Shown: positions 6,900 through 16,072, numbered from the stretch's first letter. The stretch is 64,000 nt of DNA from Lachnospiraceae bacterium (GCA_022510615.1 JAFLTC010000002.1:1-64000); one strand, 5' to 3'. Made by a program: numbers and translations. The notes: generated from the letters alone by a model not told the origin.

Positions 6900-7289
6900 A
6901 TGCATATTATAATAAACAACTCATCCATGACACCGATTTATGAACAGATTATGGAGCAAATCAAGGTGGCAATCATAACCGGGAAACTGGAGGAGAACAC
7001 GGTTTTACCATCAGTGCGTAGTTTGTCTAAGGAATTAAGAATTAGTGCTCTAACAGTCAAAAAGGCCTATGACTATTTAGAGAAGGAAGGCTTTACCGTA
7101 ACGGTTCATGGCAAAGGTACTTATGTGGCGGCGACAGACAAAGAGGTATTACAGGAGGAACATCGCAAAAAAGTAGAAGCGGAACTGGAGCAGGCAATTA
7201 TGAAAGGCAGACAGTGTGGACTTTCAAAAGAAGAAGTTCGCAGCCTTTTTGAAATTTTGATGGAGGAATATTATGCTAAAGGTCAATAA
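6900..7289 (+). CDS. GntR-family (YtrA type) transcriptional regulator
   Basis: A 129-residue regulator. Residues about 8-75 are a GntR winged helix (MTPIYEQIMEQIKVAIITGK, LPSVRSLSKELRISALTVKK, YLEKEGF, GKGTYVA). The C-terminus is only a short helical dimerisation tail, the YtrA subfamily layout, which is nearly always found with ABC transporters. ATG 6900 follows TGGAGGA; an upstream ATG at 6888 is less well placed. The stop overlaps the ATPase gene by 17 bases. It likely represses its own operon through the inverted repeat at 6794-6850. Confidence 0.92.
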   Translation: MHIIINNSSMTPIYEQIMEQIKVAIITGKLEENTVLPSVRSLSKELRISALTVKKAYDYLEKEGFTVTVHGKGTYVAATDKEVLQEEHRKKVEAELEQAIMKGRQCGLSKEEVRSLFEILMEEYYAKGQ

Positions 7290-8124
7290 TTTGGTAAAAA
7301 GATATAAGAATTTTACCCTGAACTGTTCTCTCAAGGTCAGACCCGGATATGTAACCGGACTAATTGGCAGTAACGGGGCAGGAAAAAGTACAACCTTTAA
7401 GGCGGTGCTTGGATTAATTCATATGGACGGTGGTAGCATAGAGCTTTTCGGAAAGGACATAAAAACCTTTACAGCCGGAGAGAAACAAAAGCTGGGGGTG
7501 GTGTTGTCCGATTCTGGATTTAGTAATTATCTGACGGTGAAAGACATTACCCATATTTTGAAAAATATGTATGCGCACTATGACAGGGAAAAATTTCTCG
7601 CCCGGTGTCAGCAGTTTGAATTGCCACTGAATCAAAAGCTAAAGGAATTTTCTACCGGAATGAAGGCAAAGTTAAAACTTCTCGTGGCGATGAGCTATGG
7701 GGCGCCGCTGTTAATTCTGGATGAACCGACGCAGGGGCTGGATGTTGTTGCCAGAGATGAACTGCTGGGAATGCTGAGAGATTATATGGCGGAGGAGGAA
7801 AACCGTTCCATTTTAATCAGTTCTCATATTTCCTCGGATCTGGAGGGATTCTGTGATGATTTTTACATGATTTCTGACGGGGAGATTGTACTGCATGAGG
7901 AGACGGATAAGCTGTTAAGCGACTATGCCCTATTAAAGGCAAATGAGGAACAGTTTGCTAAATTAGAAAAACAGTATCTTGTAAAATATAAAGAAGAATC
8001 CTGGGGCTATAGCTGCCTGACAAAGGAAAAGCAGTTTTATCTGGAAAATTATCCGGAGCTGGTAGTGGAAAAGGCAGGTCTGGATTCGCTTATTGTTATG
8101 ATGACAGGAGGGAAGGAAGTATGA
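7273..8124 (+). CDS. ABC transporter ATP-binding protein
   Basis: A 283-residue ABC ATPase. Walker A GSNGAGKST lies at about residues 33-41, a degenerate signature STGMKAKLKLL at ~123-133 and Walker B LLILDEPTQGLD at ~143-154, then ISSHISSDLEGFCDD with the switch His. The C-terminal ~70 residues are an extra domain common in YtrB/BcrA-type exporters. It overlaps both the GntR gene (17 bases) and the permease gene (4 bases), so the three form one coupled operon. The transported substrate is unknown; YtrA-type systems often respond to cell-envelope stress. Confidence 0.93.
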   Translation: MLKVNNLVKRYKNFTLNCSLKVRPGYVTGLIGSNGAGKSTTFKAVLGLIHMDGGSIELFGKDIKTFTAGEKQKLGVVLSDSGFSNYLTVKDITHILKNMYAHYDREKFLARCQQFELPLNQKLKEFSTGMKAKLKLLVAMSYGAPLLILDEPTQGLDVVARDELLGMLRDYMAEEENRSILISSHISSDLEGFCDDFYMISDGEIVLHEETDKLLSDYALLKANEEQFAKLEKQYLVKYKEESWGYSCLTKEKQFYLENYPELVVEKAGLDSLIVMMTGGKEV

Positions 8125-8774
8125 AAGGAATGCTGGTGAAGGATATGCGGCTGATGTTACAGCAAAAACGTTTTTTTATTATATTCTTTTTAATATCAAT
8201 ATGGCTGCACTATATTGTGGGAGGGATCTTTGTTATTGCTTACCTGACGTTTATTTGTTCTTCCTTTGCACTCAGCACCATCAGCTATGATGAATTTGAC
8301 AATGGATTTTCCTTTTTAATGACTTTGCCGGTGGAGAGAAGAGCCTATGTCAGGGGAAAATATATTTTTGGAATTTTGGTGGGCGGCGGAGCATGGATTA
8401 TAGGAGTGCTGCTTTCTCTGGGATTTTTATTTATCCAGGGAACTTCTGTGGCTTTTGGGGAATACTTCCAGGCACTAATGATTTGTATTCCGATCTTTTT
8501 GTGTTTCTTAGCGATTATGATTCCGTTCCTGTTGAAGTTTGGTGCAGAAAAGGGGAAACTGATTAGCATCGCAGTTATGATGACAGTAGCTGTCATCGGT
8601 TATTTTGTGGTGAGCTGGATGGAGAGAACCGGAGTTGATATTGATCAGCTTATCCGCGCTCTGGAATCCTTTTGGCTGGGAATCGGAGAGCTTATTATCC
8701 TTGTGGTATCGGCAGCAGTTACCTATATTTCTTTCCTTATCAGTTGTGCCATTATGAAGAAAAAAGAATTTTAG
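8121..8774 (+). CDS. ABC-2 type permease subunit
   Basis: A 217-residue membrane protein with about six hydrophobic segments (around residues 17-55, 80-110, 120-145, 150-170, 188-212) and the N-terminal MKGMLVKDMRLMLQQKRFF seen in ABC-2 permeases of the YtrC/ABC2_membrane type. It would pair with the preceding ATPase to make a half-size transporter. GGAGGGAAGG gives the ribosome site, inside the ATPase gene end. It is the last gene of the GntR operon. Confidence 0.88.
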   Translation: MKGMLVKDMRLMLQQKRFFIIFFLISIWLHYIVGGIFVIAYLTFICSSFALSTISYDEFDNGFSFLMTLPVERRAYVRGKYIFGILVGGGAWIIGVLLSLGFLFIQGTSVAFGEYFQALMICIPIFLCFLAIMIPFLLKFGAEKGKLISIAVMMTVAVIGYFVVSWMERTGVDIDQLIRALESFWLGIGELIILVVSAAVTYISFLISCAIMKKKEF

Positions 8775-8786
8775 CCGGTAAAAAAG

Positions 8787-8815
8787 TTGTTAGCCTCTGC
8801 CATATTTGTTATACT
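8787..8815 (+). promoter_or_regulatory. SigA-type promoter of the SCP2-like gene
   Basis: TTGTTA (8787-8792), 17-base spacer, TATACT (8810-8815). The predicted leader (~92 bases) contains the palindromic element at 8829-8887. Confidence 0.6.
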
Positions 8816-8828
8816 AGACGTAGTAAGG

Positions 8829-8887
8829 TTGTGCTTAGCACGCTAGCGCAAGACTAAACAGGGTTCAAATTGGCGCCATCGTGCTAA
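8829..8887 (+). repeat. TAGCAC-family palindromic element b
   Basis: Outer inverted repeat TTAGCAC (8835-8841) / GTGCTAA (8881-8887). The left end also folds on itself (TTGTGC...GCGCAA around GCTAGC), and the right end contains TGGCGCCA followed by TCGTGCTAA. It lies in the untranslated leader before the SCP2-like gene. Confidence 0.5.
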
Positions 8888-8914
8888 ATCGAACAGGAAA
8901 GAAAGGAGACAAAA

Positions 8915-9232
8915 ATGACATTTGAAGAGATTTTTAACAAAGTAAAGGATATGTTTCAGGATACGGATGTAAGTCATATTCAGGAGCACCTGGCATATCA
9001 GTTTAACATTACGGGAGAGGGAGAAGGGATTTTTTATGTGGAGGTAAAGGACGGACAGCTTCATATTGAGCCCTACGAATATTATGACAGAGATGCCATT
9101 TTCATTTGCAAGGCGGAAACGTTGTTTAAAATTATTTCCGGAAAAACCGACCCGGTTTTAGCGTTTACTATTGGTAAACTGAAGGTGGAGGGAAGTATTG
9201 AACAGGCACTGAAGTTAAAAAACTTTTTGTAA
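8915..9232 (+). CDS. SCP2 sterol-binding domain protein
   Basis: A 105-residue protein with the SCP2-like pattern: MTFEEIFNKVKDMF, a strand pair GEGIFYVEVKDGQLHIEPYEY, then DAIFICKAETLFKIISGKTDPVLAFTIGKLKVEGSIEQALKL, the C-terminal segment diagnostic of the family. These small proteins bind lipids in a hydrophobic tunnel; the bacterial role is unclear. AGAAAGGAGACAAAA precedes the ATG. It lies 25 bases upstream of the alpha-galactosidase gene and has its own promoter, so the two may be cotranscribed. Confidence 0.85.
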   Translation: MTFEEIFNKVKDMFQDTDVSHIQEHLAYQFNITGEGEGIFYVEVKDGQLHIEPYEYYDRDAIFICKAETLFKIISGKTDPVLAFTIGKLKVEGSIEQALKLKNFL

Positions 9233-9257
9233 ATATTTTTACCGCGGGAGGATAAAA

Positions 9258-10424
9258 ATGGCAGATACAAAATTAGGACTTACGCCTGCTCTTGGCTGGA
9301 ATTCCTGGAATACCTTTACCTGGGACATTAACGAAGAGTTAATTAAGGAAACCGCAGATTGCCTTGTGGAAAACGGGTACAGGGAAGCCGGCTATGAATA
9401 TGTGGTAATTGATGACTGCTGGAGTTTAAAAGAACGAGATGACAAAGGGAATCTTGTAGCAGACCCGGAAAAGTTTCCGAATGGCATGAAAGCAGTGGGG
9501 GATTATATCCATGCAAAAGGACTTAAATTCGGTATGTATTCCTGTGCGGGTACACATACATGTGCCGGATATCCCGGAAGCTTCGAACACGAATTTCAGG
9601 ATGCAAGACAATTTGCCGCATGGGGTGTGGATTATTTGAAATATGATTATTGTTTTAAACCGCGCCACATGTCCGGAGAGCTTTTGTATAAGCGGATGAA
9701 CCTTGCTCTGCGAAACTGTGGCAGGGACATTCTCTTTTCTGCCTGTAACTGGGGTGAGGACAGTGTGCATCAGTGGATACGGGAATCCGGTGCCCATTTC
9801 TACCGCTCTACGCCGGACATTCAGGATAACTGGGATTCCATCTGCAGCATTGCACTTTCCCAGATTGAGAAAAACCCATTTACCGGAAACTATTGCCACA
9901 ACGATATGGATATGCTGGTTGTGGGTATGTATGGGGGCAGCAATGATGATTTTATCAGCAGTGGTAAAATCGGAGGCTGTACCGATACCCAGTACAAAAC
10001 GCATTTTTCCCTTTGGTGTATGATGGGTTCTCCGTTAATGATTGGCTGTGATATCCGTTCGGCGAACGCAGCTACAAAAAATATTTTACAAAATAAAGAT
10101 ATGATAGCCATAAATCAGGATCCGGAGGCAAGGGGAGCCTACCGCATCAAGGTAGAACCACAATGGTTCCATGAGGACGAGGCCTTTGTGCTGGTAAAGG
10201 TATTACAAAACGGTGAGCTTGCCATTGGGATGTTTAATCTCAGCGATACCCAAAGAGAGCTGACAGTCCAGTTCTGGGATATGGGTCTTCCCTATGCTTC
10301 AGGAGCGGCGCTTTCTTTGTATGATTGCTGGGAACATAAAGAACTGGGAAAATTTAAAGAAAGGTTTGCCGCTACGGTGCCATCCTGTGATTGTGTAGTT
10401 GTGCGGGCAAAGTTGGTATTTTAG
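9258..10424 (+). CDS. Glycoside hydrolase family 27 alpha-galactosidase
   Basis: A 388-residue enzyme that releases terminal alpha-galactose (or alpha-GalNAc). GWNSWNTF at residues 13-20 and VVIDDCW at 49-55 are family hallmarks; the nucleophile is Asp130 in YLKYDYC and the acid/base Asp187 in RSTPDI. The C-terminal ~90 residues form the usual beta-sandwich. No signal peptide, so substrates must be imported first. GGGAGGATAAAA gives the ribosome site. No sugar transporter is adjacent; SstT further on is an amino acid carrier. Confidence 0.94.
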   Translation: MADTKLGLTPALGWNSWNTFTWDINEELIKETADCLVENGYREAGYEYVVIDDCWSLKERDDKGNLVADPEKFPNGMKAVGDYIHAKGLKFGMYSCAGTHTCAGYPGSFEHEFQDARQFAAWGVDYLKYDYCFKPRHMSGELLYKRMNLALRNCGRDILFSACNWGEDSVHQWIRESGAHFYRSTPDIQDNWDSICSIALSQIEKNPFTGNYCHNDMDMLVVGMYGGSNDDFISSGKIGGCTDTQYKTHFSLWCMMGSPLMIGCDIRSANAATKNILQNKDMIAINQDPEARGAYRIKVEPQWFHEDEAFVLVKVLQNGELAIGMFNLSDTQRELTVQFWDMGLPYASGAALSLYDCWEHKELGKFKERFAATVPSCDCVVVRAKLVF

Positions 10425-10425
10425 C

Positions 10426-10632
10426 ATGGGAACGGGTCATCATCATTGCAAGTATTGTGGTACCCGCCTTACCACGGATGAAAAAGCGATTTATATGAAG
10501 TTAGTCTGCTGGACGGCGACAGAATTTCTTTGTTTGGATTGTCTGGGAGAAAAACTGGAGTGCGGCAGGGAGATACTGGAGGAACGAATCCAGTATTACC
10601 GGGACAGTGGGAATTGTGTACTTTTTCGATAG
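10426..10632 (+). CDS. Small zinc-ribbon protein
   Basis: A 68-residue protein with paired cysteines CKYCG (residues ~8-12) and CLDCLG (~38-43) that can bind one zinc ion, and a polar helical tail. The ATG is one base after the alpha-galactosidase stop, and no clear ribosome site is seen, so translation probably depends on coupling to the upstream gene. Function unknown; it could equally be a small regulator or a ribosome-associated protein. Confidence 0.65.
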   Translation: MGTGHHHCKYCGTRLTTDEKAIYMKLVCWTATEFLCLDCLGEKLECGREILEERIQYYRDSGNCVLFR

Positions 10633-10651
10633 TGTCTTGTTTTGCCAGATA

Positions 10652-10722
10652 AGCAGATAACGGGAGTCGAACCCGCCTTTCCAGCTTGGGAAGCTAGCGT
10701 TCTACCGATGAACCATATCTGC
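10652..10722 (-). tRNA. tRNA-Gly (CCC)
   Basis: Read on the minus strand: acceptor GCAGATA/TATCTGC, T-arm GCGGG-TTCGACT-CCCGT, and anticodon loop TTCCCAA (anticodon CCC) closed by CTAGC/GCTGG. Length 71. The 3' CCA is not encoded. Confidence 0.9.
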
Positions 10723-10748
10723 ATGGAATACATTATAGCACTCATAAG

Positions 10749-10782
10749 AAAAGCGGTCAACCTTCAGAGGCTGACCGCTTTT
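10749..10782 (-). terminator. Terminator downstream of sstT
   Basis: AAAAGCGGTCA (10749-10759) / TGACCGCTTTT (10772-10782), an 11-bp stem with U-runs on both strands. It ends sstT on the minus strand and separates it from the tRNA-Gly. Confidence 0.88.
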
Positions 10783-10790
10783 GTTGTAAA

Positions 10791-12014
10791 TTAAAATTTC
10801 ACTTCCCGTCCCTCTTTTATCCATTCTCTGAATTCTGCCGTAGCGGCGAAAAGTACATCGCCGGAAGAGTTAATAGCGGTTTCAAAGGAATCCTGGACTA
10901 CTCCGACGATAAAGCCGACACCGACAACCTGCATGGCAATATCACCCGGAATACCAAAGAGCGAGCATGCCATCGGAATCAACAGCAGGGAGCCGCCGGC
11001 AACACCGGAAGCACCGCAGGCAGCAAGAGCAGATAAAACGCTGAGAATAATAGCGGTAGGAATGTCTACAGAGGTTCCGATAGTATGAGCGGCTGCCATA
11101 GTCATTACGGTAATTGTAATGGCAGCACCGTCCATGTTGATCGTAGCCCCGAGAGGAATGGAAACGGAATACACATCCTTATCCAGTCCGAGACGTTCAC
11201 AGAGTGCCATATTAATCGGGATATTGGCAGCAGAGCTTCTTGTAAAGAAGGCAGTGATACCGCTTTCCTTAAAGCAGCGCAGTACCAGTGGATATGGATT
11301 TCTACGCAGGCAGATAGCGGCAATCAGTGGGTCTACAATAAGAGCGACAGCAAGCATGCAGCCAACTAATAAGAGAAGAAGCTTTCCGTAATCGGTAAAA
11401 ATACTCAGACCGTTGCTGGAAACAGAGCCATATACCAGTCCTAAAATACCGAAAGGGGCCAGATTAATAATCCAGCGCACGGCCTGGGAAACAGCATCGG
11501 AAATATCTTTTAAAATGGTCTTTGTAGAATCTGCCGCATGTTTTTTCAGTGCCAGTCCCAATATGACTGACCATGCTAAAATACCAATATAGTTAGCATT
11601 CATTAAAGACTCAACAGGGTTGGAAACAATATTTGACAACAGGGATTTCAGAACTTCCCAGATACCGCCGGGAGCCGTTTCATTGACGGCATCTGTCAGC
11701 TTTATTGTAACAGGAAAGGCAAAGCTGGCAAAAACCGCTATTACAGCAGCAAGAAACGTACTTGCCATATATAGAAAAATAACGGTTCGAAATTTTTTCC
11801 CGATTCCTGTATTGGCCTGTGCCAGTGAACTGATAACCAGTACAAAAACAAGTACAGGGGCAATGGCCTTCAGTGCACCTACAAATAAATCACCCAGAAT
11901 GCTAATGCCGGTAGCCTGGGGAAGTGTCAGACCAAGAACAGCACCGATAATAAGACCAATCAGAATACGCAGAATCAGACTCATTTGATTCCATTTGTTT
12001 AGTATGTTTTTCAT
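10791..12014 (-). CDS. sstT: SstT serine/threonine:sodium symporter
   Basis: A 407-residue dicarboxylate/amino acid:cation symporter. The N-terminus [20 protein letters not shown] is typical of SstT, with helices spread over the whole length and the DAACS core motifs [13 protein letters not shown] (re-entrant loop HP1) and [18 protein letters not shown] (TM7) plus [16 protein letters not shown] (HP2). It imports serine and threonine with sodium. A terminator follows. GAAAGGAATG lies before the ATG. Single-gene unit, convergent with the tRNA-Gly side and divergent from the EIIC gene. Confidence 0.93.
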   Translation of the reverse strand: MKNILNKWNQMSLILRILIGLIIGAVLGLTLPQATGISILGDLFVGALKAIAPVLVFVLVISSLAQANTGIGKKFRTVIFLYMASTFLAAVIAVFASFAFPVTIKLTDAVNETAPGGIWEVLKSLLSNIVSNPVESLMNANYIGILAWSVILGLALKKHAADSTKTILKDISDAVSQAVRWIINLAPFGILGLVYGSVSSNGLSIFTDYGKLLLLLVGCMLAVALIVDPLIAAICLRRNPYPLVLRCFKESGITAFFTRSSAANIPINMALCERLGLDKDVYSVSIPLGATINMDGAAITITVMTMAAAHTIGTSVDIPTAIILSVLSALAACGASGVAGGSLLLIPMACSLFGIPGDIAMQVVGVGFIVGVVQDSFETAINSSGDVLFAATAEFREWIKEGREVKF

Positions 12015-12079
12015 AATTTTATTTCATTCCTTTCTTTTTAATAAGTTAAGCTGCGGTATCCATCTAAACGAATGTACAC

Positions 12080-12105
12080 CTAGCACAGTGGTGCCATCGC
12101 GCTAG
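12080..12105 (+). repeat. TAGCAC-family palindromic element c
   Basis: CTAGCAC (12080-12086) pairs with GCGCTAG (12099-12105); the centre contains TGGTGCCA. It lies between the divergent sstT and EIIC genes. The rest of this 295-base gap holds the EIIC promoter and leader terminator. Confidence 0.55.
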
Positions 12106-12178
12106 AATCATTTGCTATATTTATAATGACATATTTTGGATATTTTGGCAAGGAAAAGCATTTACTCGATAGCATAAT

Positions 12179-12207
12179 TTGACAATCATATGGTTCGTTG
12201 CTATAAT
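12179..12207 (+). promoter_or_regulatory. SigA-type promoter of the EIIC gene
   Basis: TTGACA (12179-12184), 17-base spacer, TATAAT (12202-12207): both boxes match consensus. Transcription should begin near 12214, giving a ~96-base leader. Confidence 0.9.
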
Positions 12208-12242
12208 ACAGAAAATATACACAGTAAATTCTACCGTAAGTG

Positions 12243-12276
12243 ATTTCGCAGACGAAATTATCTGCGAAATTTTTTC
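12243..12276 (+). terminator. Terminator hairpin inside the EIIC leader (putative attenuator)
   Basis: ATTTCGCAGA (12243-12252) / TCTGCGAAAT (12261-12270) followed by TTTTTTC. It lies between the consensus promoter and the ribosome site AAAAGGAG of the EIIC gene, so read-through must be controlled or partial. I see no convincing antiterminator or known riboswitch. Confidence 0.8.
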
Positions 12277-12309
12277 TTATGGGGAAAACAAGAAAAGGAG
12301 CAAAGAAAA

Positions 12310-13371
12310 ATGAAAGCGATAAAGACATTTCTAAAAAGGAAGGATATAGAATTTTCACTAAAGCGATATGGTGTAGATGCTCTGGGTGCTATGGCACAGG
12401 GCTTGTTTGCCTCCCTGCTGATGGGAACCATTATCAGTACTTTGGGAGAGCAGCTTGGTATTGAGACATTAGTAACCATAGGAAACTATGCCAAGGCAGT
12501 AACCGGACCGGCGATGGCAGTTGCTATCGGCTATGCACTGAAGTGTCCGGCATTGGTCCTCTTTTCCCTCGTATGTGTCGGTGGAGCTGCCAATGAGCTG
12601 GGTGGAGCCGGCGGTCCGTTAGCGGTACTGGTAGTGACGATAATAGCAGCGGAATGTGGCAAAGCGGTTTCAAAAGAAACAAAAGTAGATATATTAGTTA
12701 CCCCGTTTGTCACCATTGCCATAGGAGTTTTACTGTCCATGGGCTGTGCACCTGCTATCGGCAAGGCGGCAAGTGCCGTAGGACAGGCAATTATGTGGGC
12801 AACGGAGCTTCAGCCGTTCTTAATGGGAATGATTGTGGCGGCTATTGTAGGAATTGCCCTGACTTTGCCAATCAGCAGTGCGGCTATCTGTGCGGCACTA
12901 GGGTTGACAGGACTAGCCGGAGGAGCCGCGGTGGCCGGATGCTGTGCCCAGATGGTGGGCTTTGCGGTTATGAGCTTCCGTGAAAACCGTGTCGGTGGAC
13001 TGGTGGCACAGGGACTGGGAACCTCCATGCTTCAAATGGGAAATATCGTGAAAAATCCAAAAATCTGGATTCCGCCGATTTTATCTTCTATCATTATCGG
13101 ACCGATAGCGACCTGTGTCTTTGGCATGCAGATGAACGGGGCAGCAGTTGCCTCGGGTATGGGAACCTGCGGACTGGTAGGACAGATAGGGGTATACAGT
13201 GGCTGGGTCAGCGACATGGCAAGTGGTGTCAAAAGTGCCATCACACCGATGGACTGGCTGGGACTGCTGTTAGTATGCTTTGTTTTACCGGCAGCATTGA
13301 CATGGCTCATTGCCATTCCATTCCGTAAAATTGGCTGGATTAAGGAGAATGACCTGAAGATAGATTCGTGA
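12310..13371 (+). CDS. PTS EIIC-type membrane transporter (PTS_EIIC_2 family)
   Basis: A 353-residue, very hydrophobic protein with about ten membrane segments and a short basic N-terminus (MKAIKTFLKRKDIEFSLKRYGVDALGAMAQGLF). The GVDALGAMAQGLFASLLMGT start, repeated Gly-Ala-rich helices and NGAAVASGMGTCGLVGQIG match the stand-alone EIIC_2 membrane family. No EIIA, EIIB or phosphorylated Cys/His domain is encoded nearby, so group translocation is unlikely. It stands just upstream of the pantothenate genes (106-base gap), which suggests, but does not show, a link to that pathway. A leader terminator implies regulated expression. Confidence 0.8.
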   Translation: MKAIKTFLKRKDIEFSLKRYGVDALGAMAQGLFASLLMGTIISTLGEQLGIETLVTIGNYAKAVTGPAMAVAIGYALKCPALVLFSLVCVGGAANELGGAGGPLAVLVVTIIAAECGKAVSKETKVDILVTPFVTIAIGVLLSMGCAPAIGKAASAVGQAIMWATELQPFLMGMIVAAIVGIALTLPISSAAICAALGLTGLAGGAAVAGCCAQMVGFAVMSFRENRVGGLVAQGLGTSMLQMGNIVKNPKIWIPPILSSIIIGPIATCVFGMQMNGAAVASGMGTCGLVGQIGVYSGWVSDMASGVKSAITPMDWLGLLLVCFVLPAALTWLIAIPFRKIGWIKENDLKIDS

Positions 13372-13477
13372 TGGGGTTGCAAAAAATCTGCGTCTATGCT
13401 ATTCTGTACTTTGAGCGGTATTCGTAGGAAACTGCATCAGATGATAATGTGTTGTCACTGGTTACGGAGGTGATGAC

Positions 13478-14401
13478 ATGGATATTGGAATCGTAGGCGC
13501 AGGTAAGGTCGGTTGTTCCATCGGGAAATATCTGAGAGAACAGGACATACCGGTTGCCGGATATTTTAGTAAAACAAAGGAAAGCGTGGAATCTGCCGCG
13601 ACTTTTACAGAAACAAAAGCCTTTAATTCCCTGGCGGAATTATTGGCGGCCAGCGATATTCTTTTTATTACCACACCGGATGATTGTATATCTGAGGTAT
13701 GGCATCGCCTGGCAAAGGAATCGATTCAGGACAAAATAATATGCCATTTCAGTGGCTCATTGTCATCCGTTGTTTTTTCTGATATGGAGCAGACCGGAGC
13801 ATTCGGTTGTTCCATTCATCCTATGTATGCGTTCAGCAGTAAATTCACATCTTATGAAAAATTGAATCAGGTGCTTTTTACCGTAGAGGGGCATAAGCAG
13901 GCTCTTGCGGTTATTAAACCATTGTTGGAAAAGGCGGGAAACCGGGTATGTGTGATTCCTCCTGAAAAAAAGGTGCGTTATCATGCGGCAGCCTCCATGG
14001 TCAGTAACATGATGATTGGTTTGTACCAGCTTGGCCTGGAAATGCTTATGGACTGCGGGTTTGAGGCGGAAACTGCAAAAACTTTGATAGAACCGTTAGT
14101 CAGGGGAAATCTGGAGGCGGTATTGGAAACCTCGCCGGAACAGGCGTTGACAGGTCCGATAGAGCGAAACGATAAAAACACCGTGGAAAAACATCTGACG
14201 GAACTAACGGAAAAGGAAAAACAGGTTTATGTGAATCTGGGCGGGGTACTGGCAGAGATTGCCGGACGGAAAAACCCGGACAGAGATTATACTGCGATTA
14301 TCAAAACGCTTTGGAATGGAGGAAAAAATGAAGAACACAGTTGTGACATTTTTGCAGGCGAAGGAGAAGGGCGAAAAGCTGACGATGCTGACGGCATATG
14401 A
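13478..14401 (+). CDS. panG: Ketopantoate reductase of the PanG type (Rossmann-like + DUF2520)
   Basis: A 307-residue NAD(P)-binding protein: GIVGAGKVG at residues 4-12, strand [24 protein letters not shown]-like [19 protein letters not shown], then a helical C-terminal domain ([12 protein letters not shown]). This Rossmann/DUF2520 architecture is that of PanG, an alternative 2-dehydropantoate 2-reductase first described in Francisella. Its place before panB and panC and the absence of panE or ilvC nearby support this. Ribosome site TACGGAGG. The last ~25 residues overlap panB by 74 bases and look non-conserved, suggesting an ancestral earlier stop near residue 283. Confidence 0.78.
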   Translation: MDIGIVGAGKVGCSIGKYLREQDIPVAGYFSKTKESVESAATFTETKAFNSLAELLAASDILFITTPDDCISEVWHRLAKESIQDKIICHFSGSLSSVVFSDMEQTGAFGCSIHPMYAFSSKFTSYEKLNQVLFTVEGHKQALAVIKPLLEKAGNRVCVIPPEKKVRYHAAASMVSNMMIGLYQLGLEMLMDCGFEAETAKTLIEPLVRGNLEAVLETSPEQALTGPIERNDKNTVEKHLTELTEKEKQVYVNLGGVLAEIAGRKNPDRDYTAIIKTLWNGGKNEEHSCDIFAGEGEGRKADDADGI

Positions 14402-15155
14402 TTATTCCACGGCAAAGCTTATGGATGAAGCCGGAGTAAACAGCATTTTAGTGGGAGATTCGCTGGGAAATGTGATGTTAGGATATGAGGATACCATATC
14501 GGTTACCATGGAAGATATGATTCACCATGGGGCTGCAGTGGCAAGAGGGGCGAAAGAGGCACTGGTTATTATTGATATGCCTTTTATGTCCTACCAGACT
14601 TCCGTTTATGATGCGGTAGTAAATGCAGGACGGTTAATGAAAGAGGGACGCTGTGGTGCAGTCAAGCTGGAAGGCGGACAGGAGGTATGTCCGCAGATTA
14701 AAGCCATTGTGGATGCCGGAATTCCGGTATGTGCCCATATCGGTCTGACACCGCAGTCCATTCATGCCTTTGGGGGATTTAAGGTTCAGGGAAAATCTGA
14801 AGAGGCAGCCAGAAAGCTGTTAGAGGACGCAGAAGCGGTGCAAAATGCAGGTGCTTTTGCTGTCGTTGTAGAAGCAATACCGAAAAAGCTGGCTGATTTG
14901 ATAACAGAAAAATTGCGGATTCCGGTGATTGGAATCGGTGCAGGAAATGGCTGTGACGGTCAGGTTTTAGTGTATCAGGATTTACTCGGTATGTTTTCTG
15001 ATTTTACCCCTAAGTTTGTAAAGCGCTATGCCAATGTAGGGGAAGTTATGAAGGGAGCCTTCCGGGAATATATAAAGGAAGTCGGTAGCGGAGCATTTCC
15101 ATCGGAAGAGCATGAGTATAAAATAGATGATGATGTTATAGAAAAATTGTATTAG
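14328..15155 (+). CDS. panB: 3-methyl-2-oxobutanoate hydroxymethyltransferase
   Basis: A 275-residue enzyme that adds a hydroxymethyl group from methylene-THF to 2-oxoisovalerate, forming ketopantoate. Family motifs: [46 protein letters not shown] and the metal/Glu region [11 protein letters not shown], then [15 protein letters not shown]. Start chosen at ATG 14328, preceded by TGGAGGAAAAA; upstream in-frame ATGs at 14259 and 14316 would make an atypical N-terminus. The 5' end lies inside the panG reading frame, so the two are tightly coupled. The stop codon is embedded in a palindrome. Confidence 0.95.
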   Translation: MKNTVVTFLQAKEKGEKLTMLTAYDYSTAKLMDEAGVNSILVGDSLGNVMLGYEDTISVTMEDMIHHGAAVARGAKEALVIIDMPFMSYQTSVYDAVVNAGRLMKEGRCGAVKLEGGQEVCPQIKAIVDAGIPVCAHIGLTPQSIHAFGGFKVQGKSEEAARKLLEDAEAVQNAGAFAVVVEAIPKKLADLITEKLRIPVIGIGAGNGCDGQVLVYQDLLGMFSDFTPKFVKRYANVGEVMKGAFREYIKEVGSGAFPSEEHEYKIDDDVIEKLY

Positions 15156-15173
15156 CATAACGTCGTTATGCTA
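15153..15173 (+). repeat. Perfect palindrome between panB and panC
   Basis: Arms TAGCATAACG (15153-15162) and CGTTATGCTA (15164-15173) around one T. The first three bases are the panB stop codon. The panC ribosome site (AAAGGA) begins right after it. Possible operator, mRNA element or extra member of the TAGC-bounded palindromes. Confidence 0.7.
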
Positions 15174-15189
15174 GAAAGGATTAGAGAAA

Positions 15190-16035
15190 ATGTTAGTAGT
15201 ATCAACCGTTGAGGAAGTAAGAGAGCAGGTAAGCGGCTGGAGAAAAAAGGGACTCCGTGTAGGATTGGTTCCCACTATGGGATATTTGCATGAGGGACAT
15301 AAGAGCCTGATTGATAGAGCAGTGGCGGAAAATGATAAGGTAGTTGTCAGCGTTTTTGTCAACCCGATTCAGTTTGGCCCTACAGAGGATTTGGCAACCT
15401 ATCCGAGAGATTTGGAGCGGGATAAGGAGTTGTGTGAAAGTGCCGGTGCTGCTTTGATTTTTCACCCGGAAAAGGAAGATATGTACTTTGATGATTTTTG
15501 TACCTATATAGATATGGAGCAGTTGACAAAAGGTCTTTGCGGAAAGACGCGGCCGACACACTTTCGCGGTGTGTGCACGGTGGTTGGCAAGTTATTTAAT
15601 ATTGTCCAGCCAGACAAGGCGTATTTTGGGCAAAAGGATGCCCAGCAGCTGGCAGTCATCCGCCGGATGGTGAGGGATTTGAATTTTAATCTCGAGATAG
15701 TAGGCTGTCCGATTATCCGAGAAGAGGACGGACTGGCAAAAAGTTCCCGGAACACCTATTTGTCACCGGAGGAGAGAAAGGCTGCTGTCATTTTGCATCA
15801 GGGTCTGACAAAGGGCGAGGAAGGGATTCGAAACGGAGAACGCAGTGCAGAGGAGGTAAAGGCAGTAATCCGGGAAACCATTGAATCAGAGCCTTTGGCA
15901 AGAATAGATTATGTTGAGGTGGTTAATTTTGATAACATGGAATCTCTGGAAAATATCCAGGGTACTGTACTTACGGCAGTTGCCGTGTATATCGGAACGA
16001 CCCGTTTAATTGACAACTTTATTATAACCGTTTAG
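15190..16035 (+). CDS. panC: Pantothenate synthetase
   Basis: A 281-residue ATP-dependent ligase joining pantoate and beta-alanine. The nucleotidyltransferase motifs are present: PTMGYLHEGHKSLI (HxGH variant HEGH), VVSVFVNPIQFGP, FRGVCTVVGKLFNIV, YFGQKDAQQLAVI, and the KSSRN loop in GLAKSSRNTYLS. Length and order are standard. AGAAAGGATTAGAGAAA lies before the ATG. It is third in the panG-panB-panC-panD-coaBC run. Confidence 0.96.
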   Translation: MLVVSTVEEVREQVSGWRKKGLRVGLVPTMGYLHEGHKSLIDRAVAENDKVVVSVFVNPIQFGPTEDLATYPRDLERDKELCESAGAALIFHPEKEDMYFDDFCTYIDMEQLTKGLCGKTRPTHFRGVCTVVGKLFNIVQPDKAYFGQKDAQQLAVIRRMVRDLNFNLEIVGCPIIREEDGLAKSSRNTYLSPEERKAAVILHQGLTKGEEGIRNGERSAEEVKAVIRETIESEPLARIDYVEVVNFDNMESLENIQGTVLTAVAVYIGTTRLIDNFIITV

Positions 16036-16072
16036 CAATCTATGAATGCAACGTGTACAAATGGAGGTATAT

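Noticed and set aside
9426-10004. Long minus-strand frame across the alpha-galactosidase
   Set aside because: Antisense shadow without ribosome site or domain; the plus frame has all GH27 residues.
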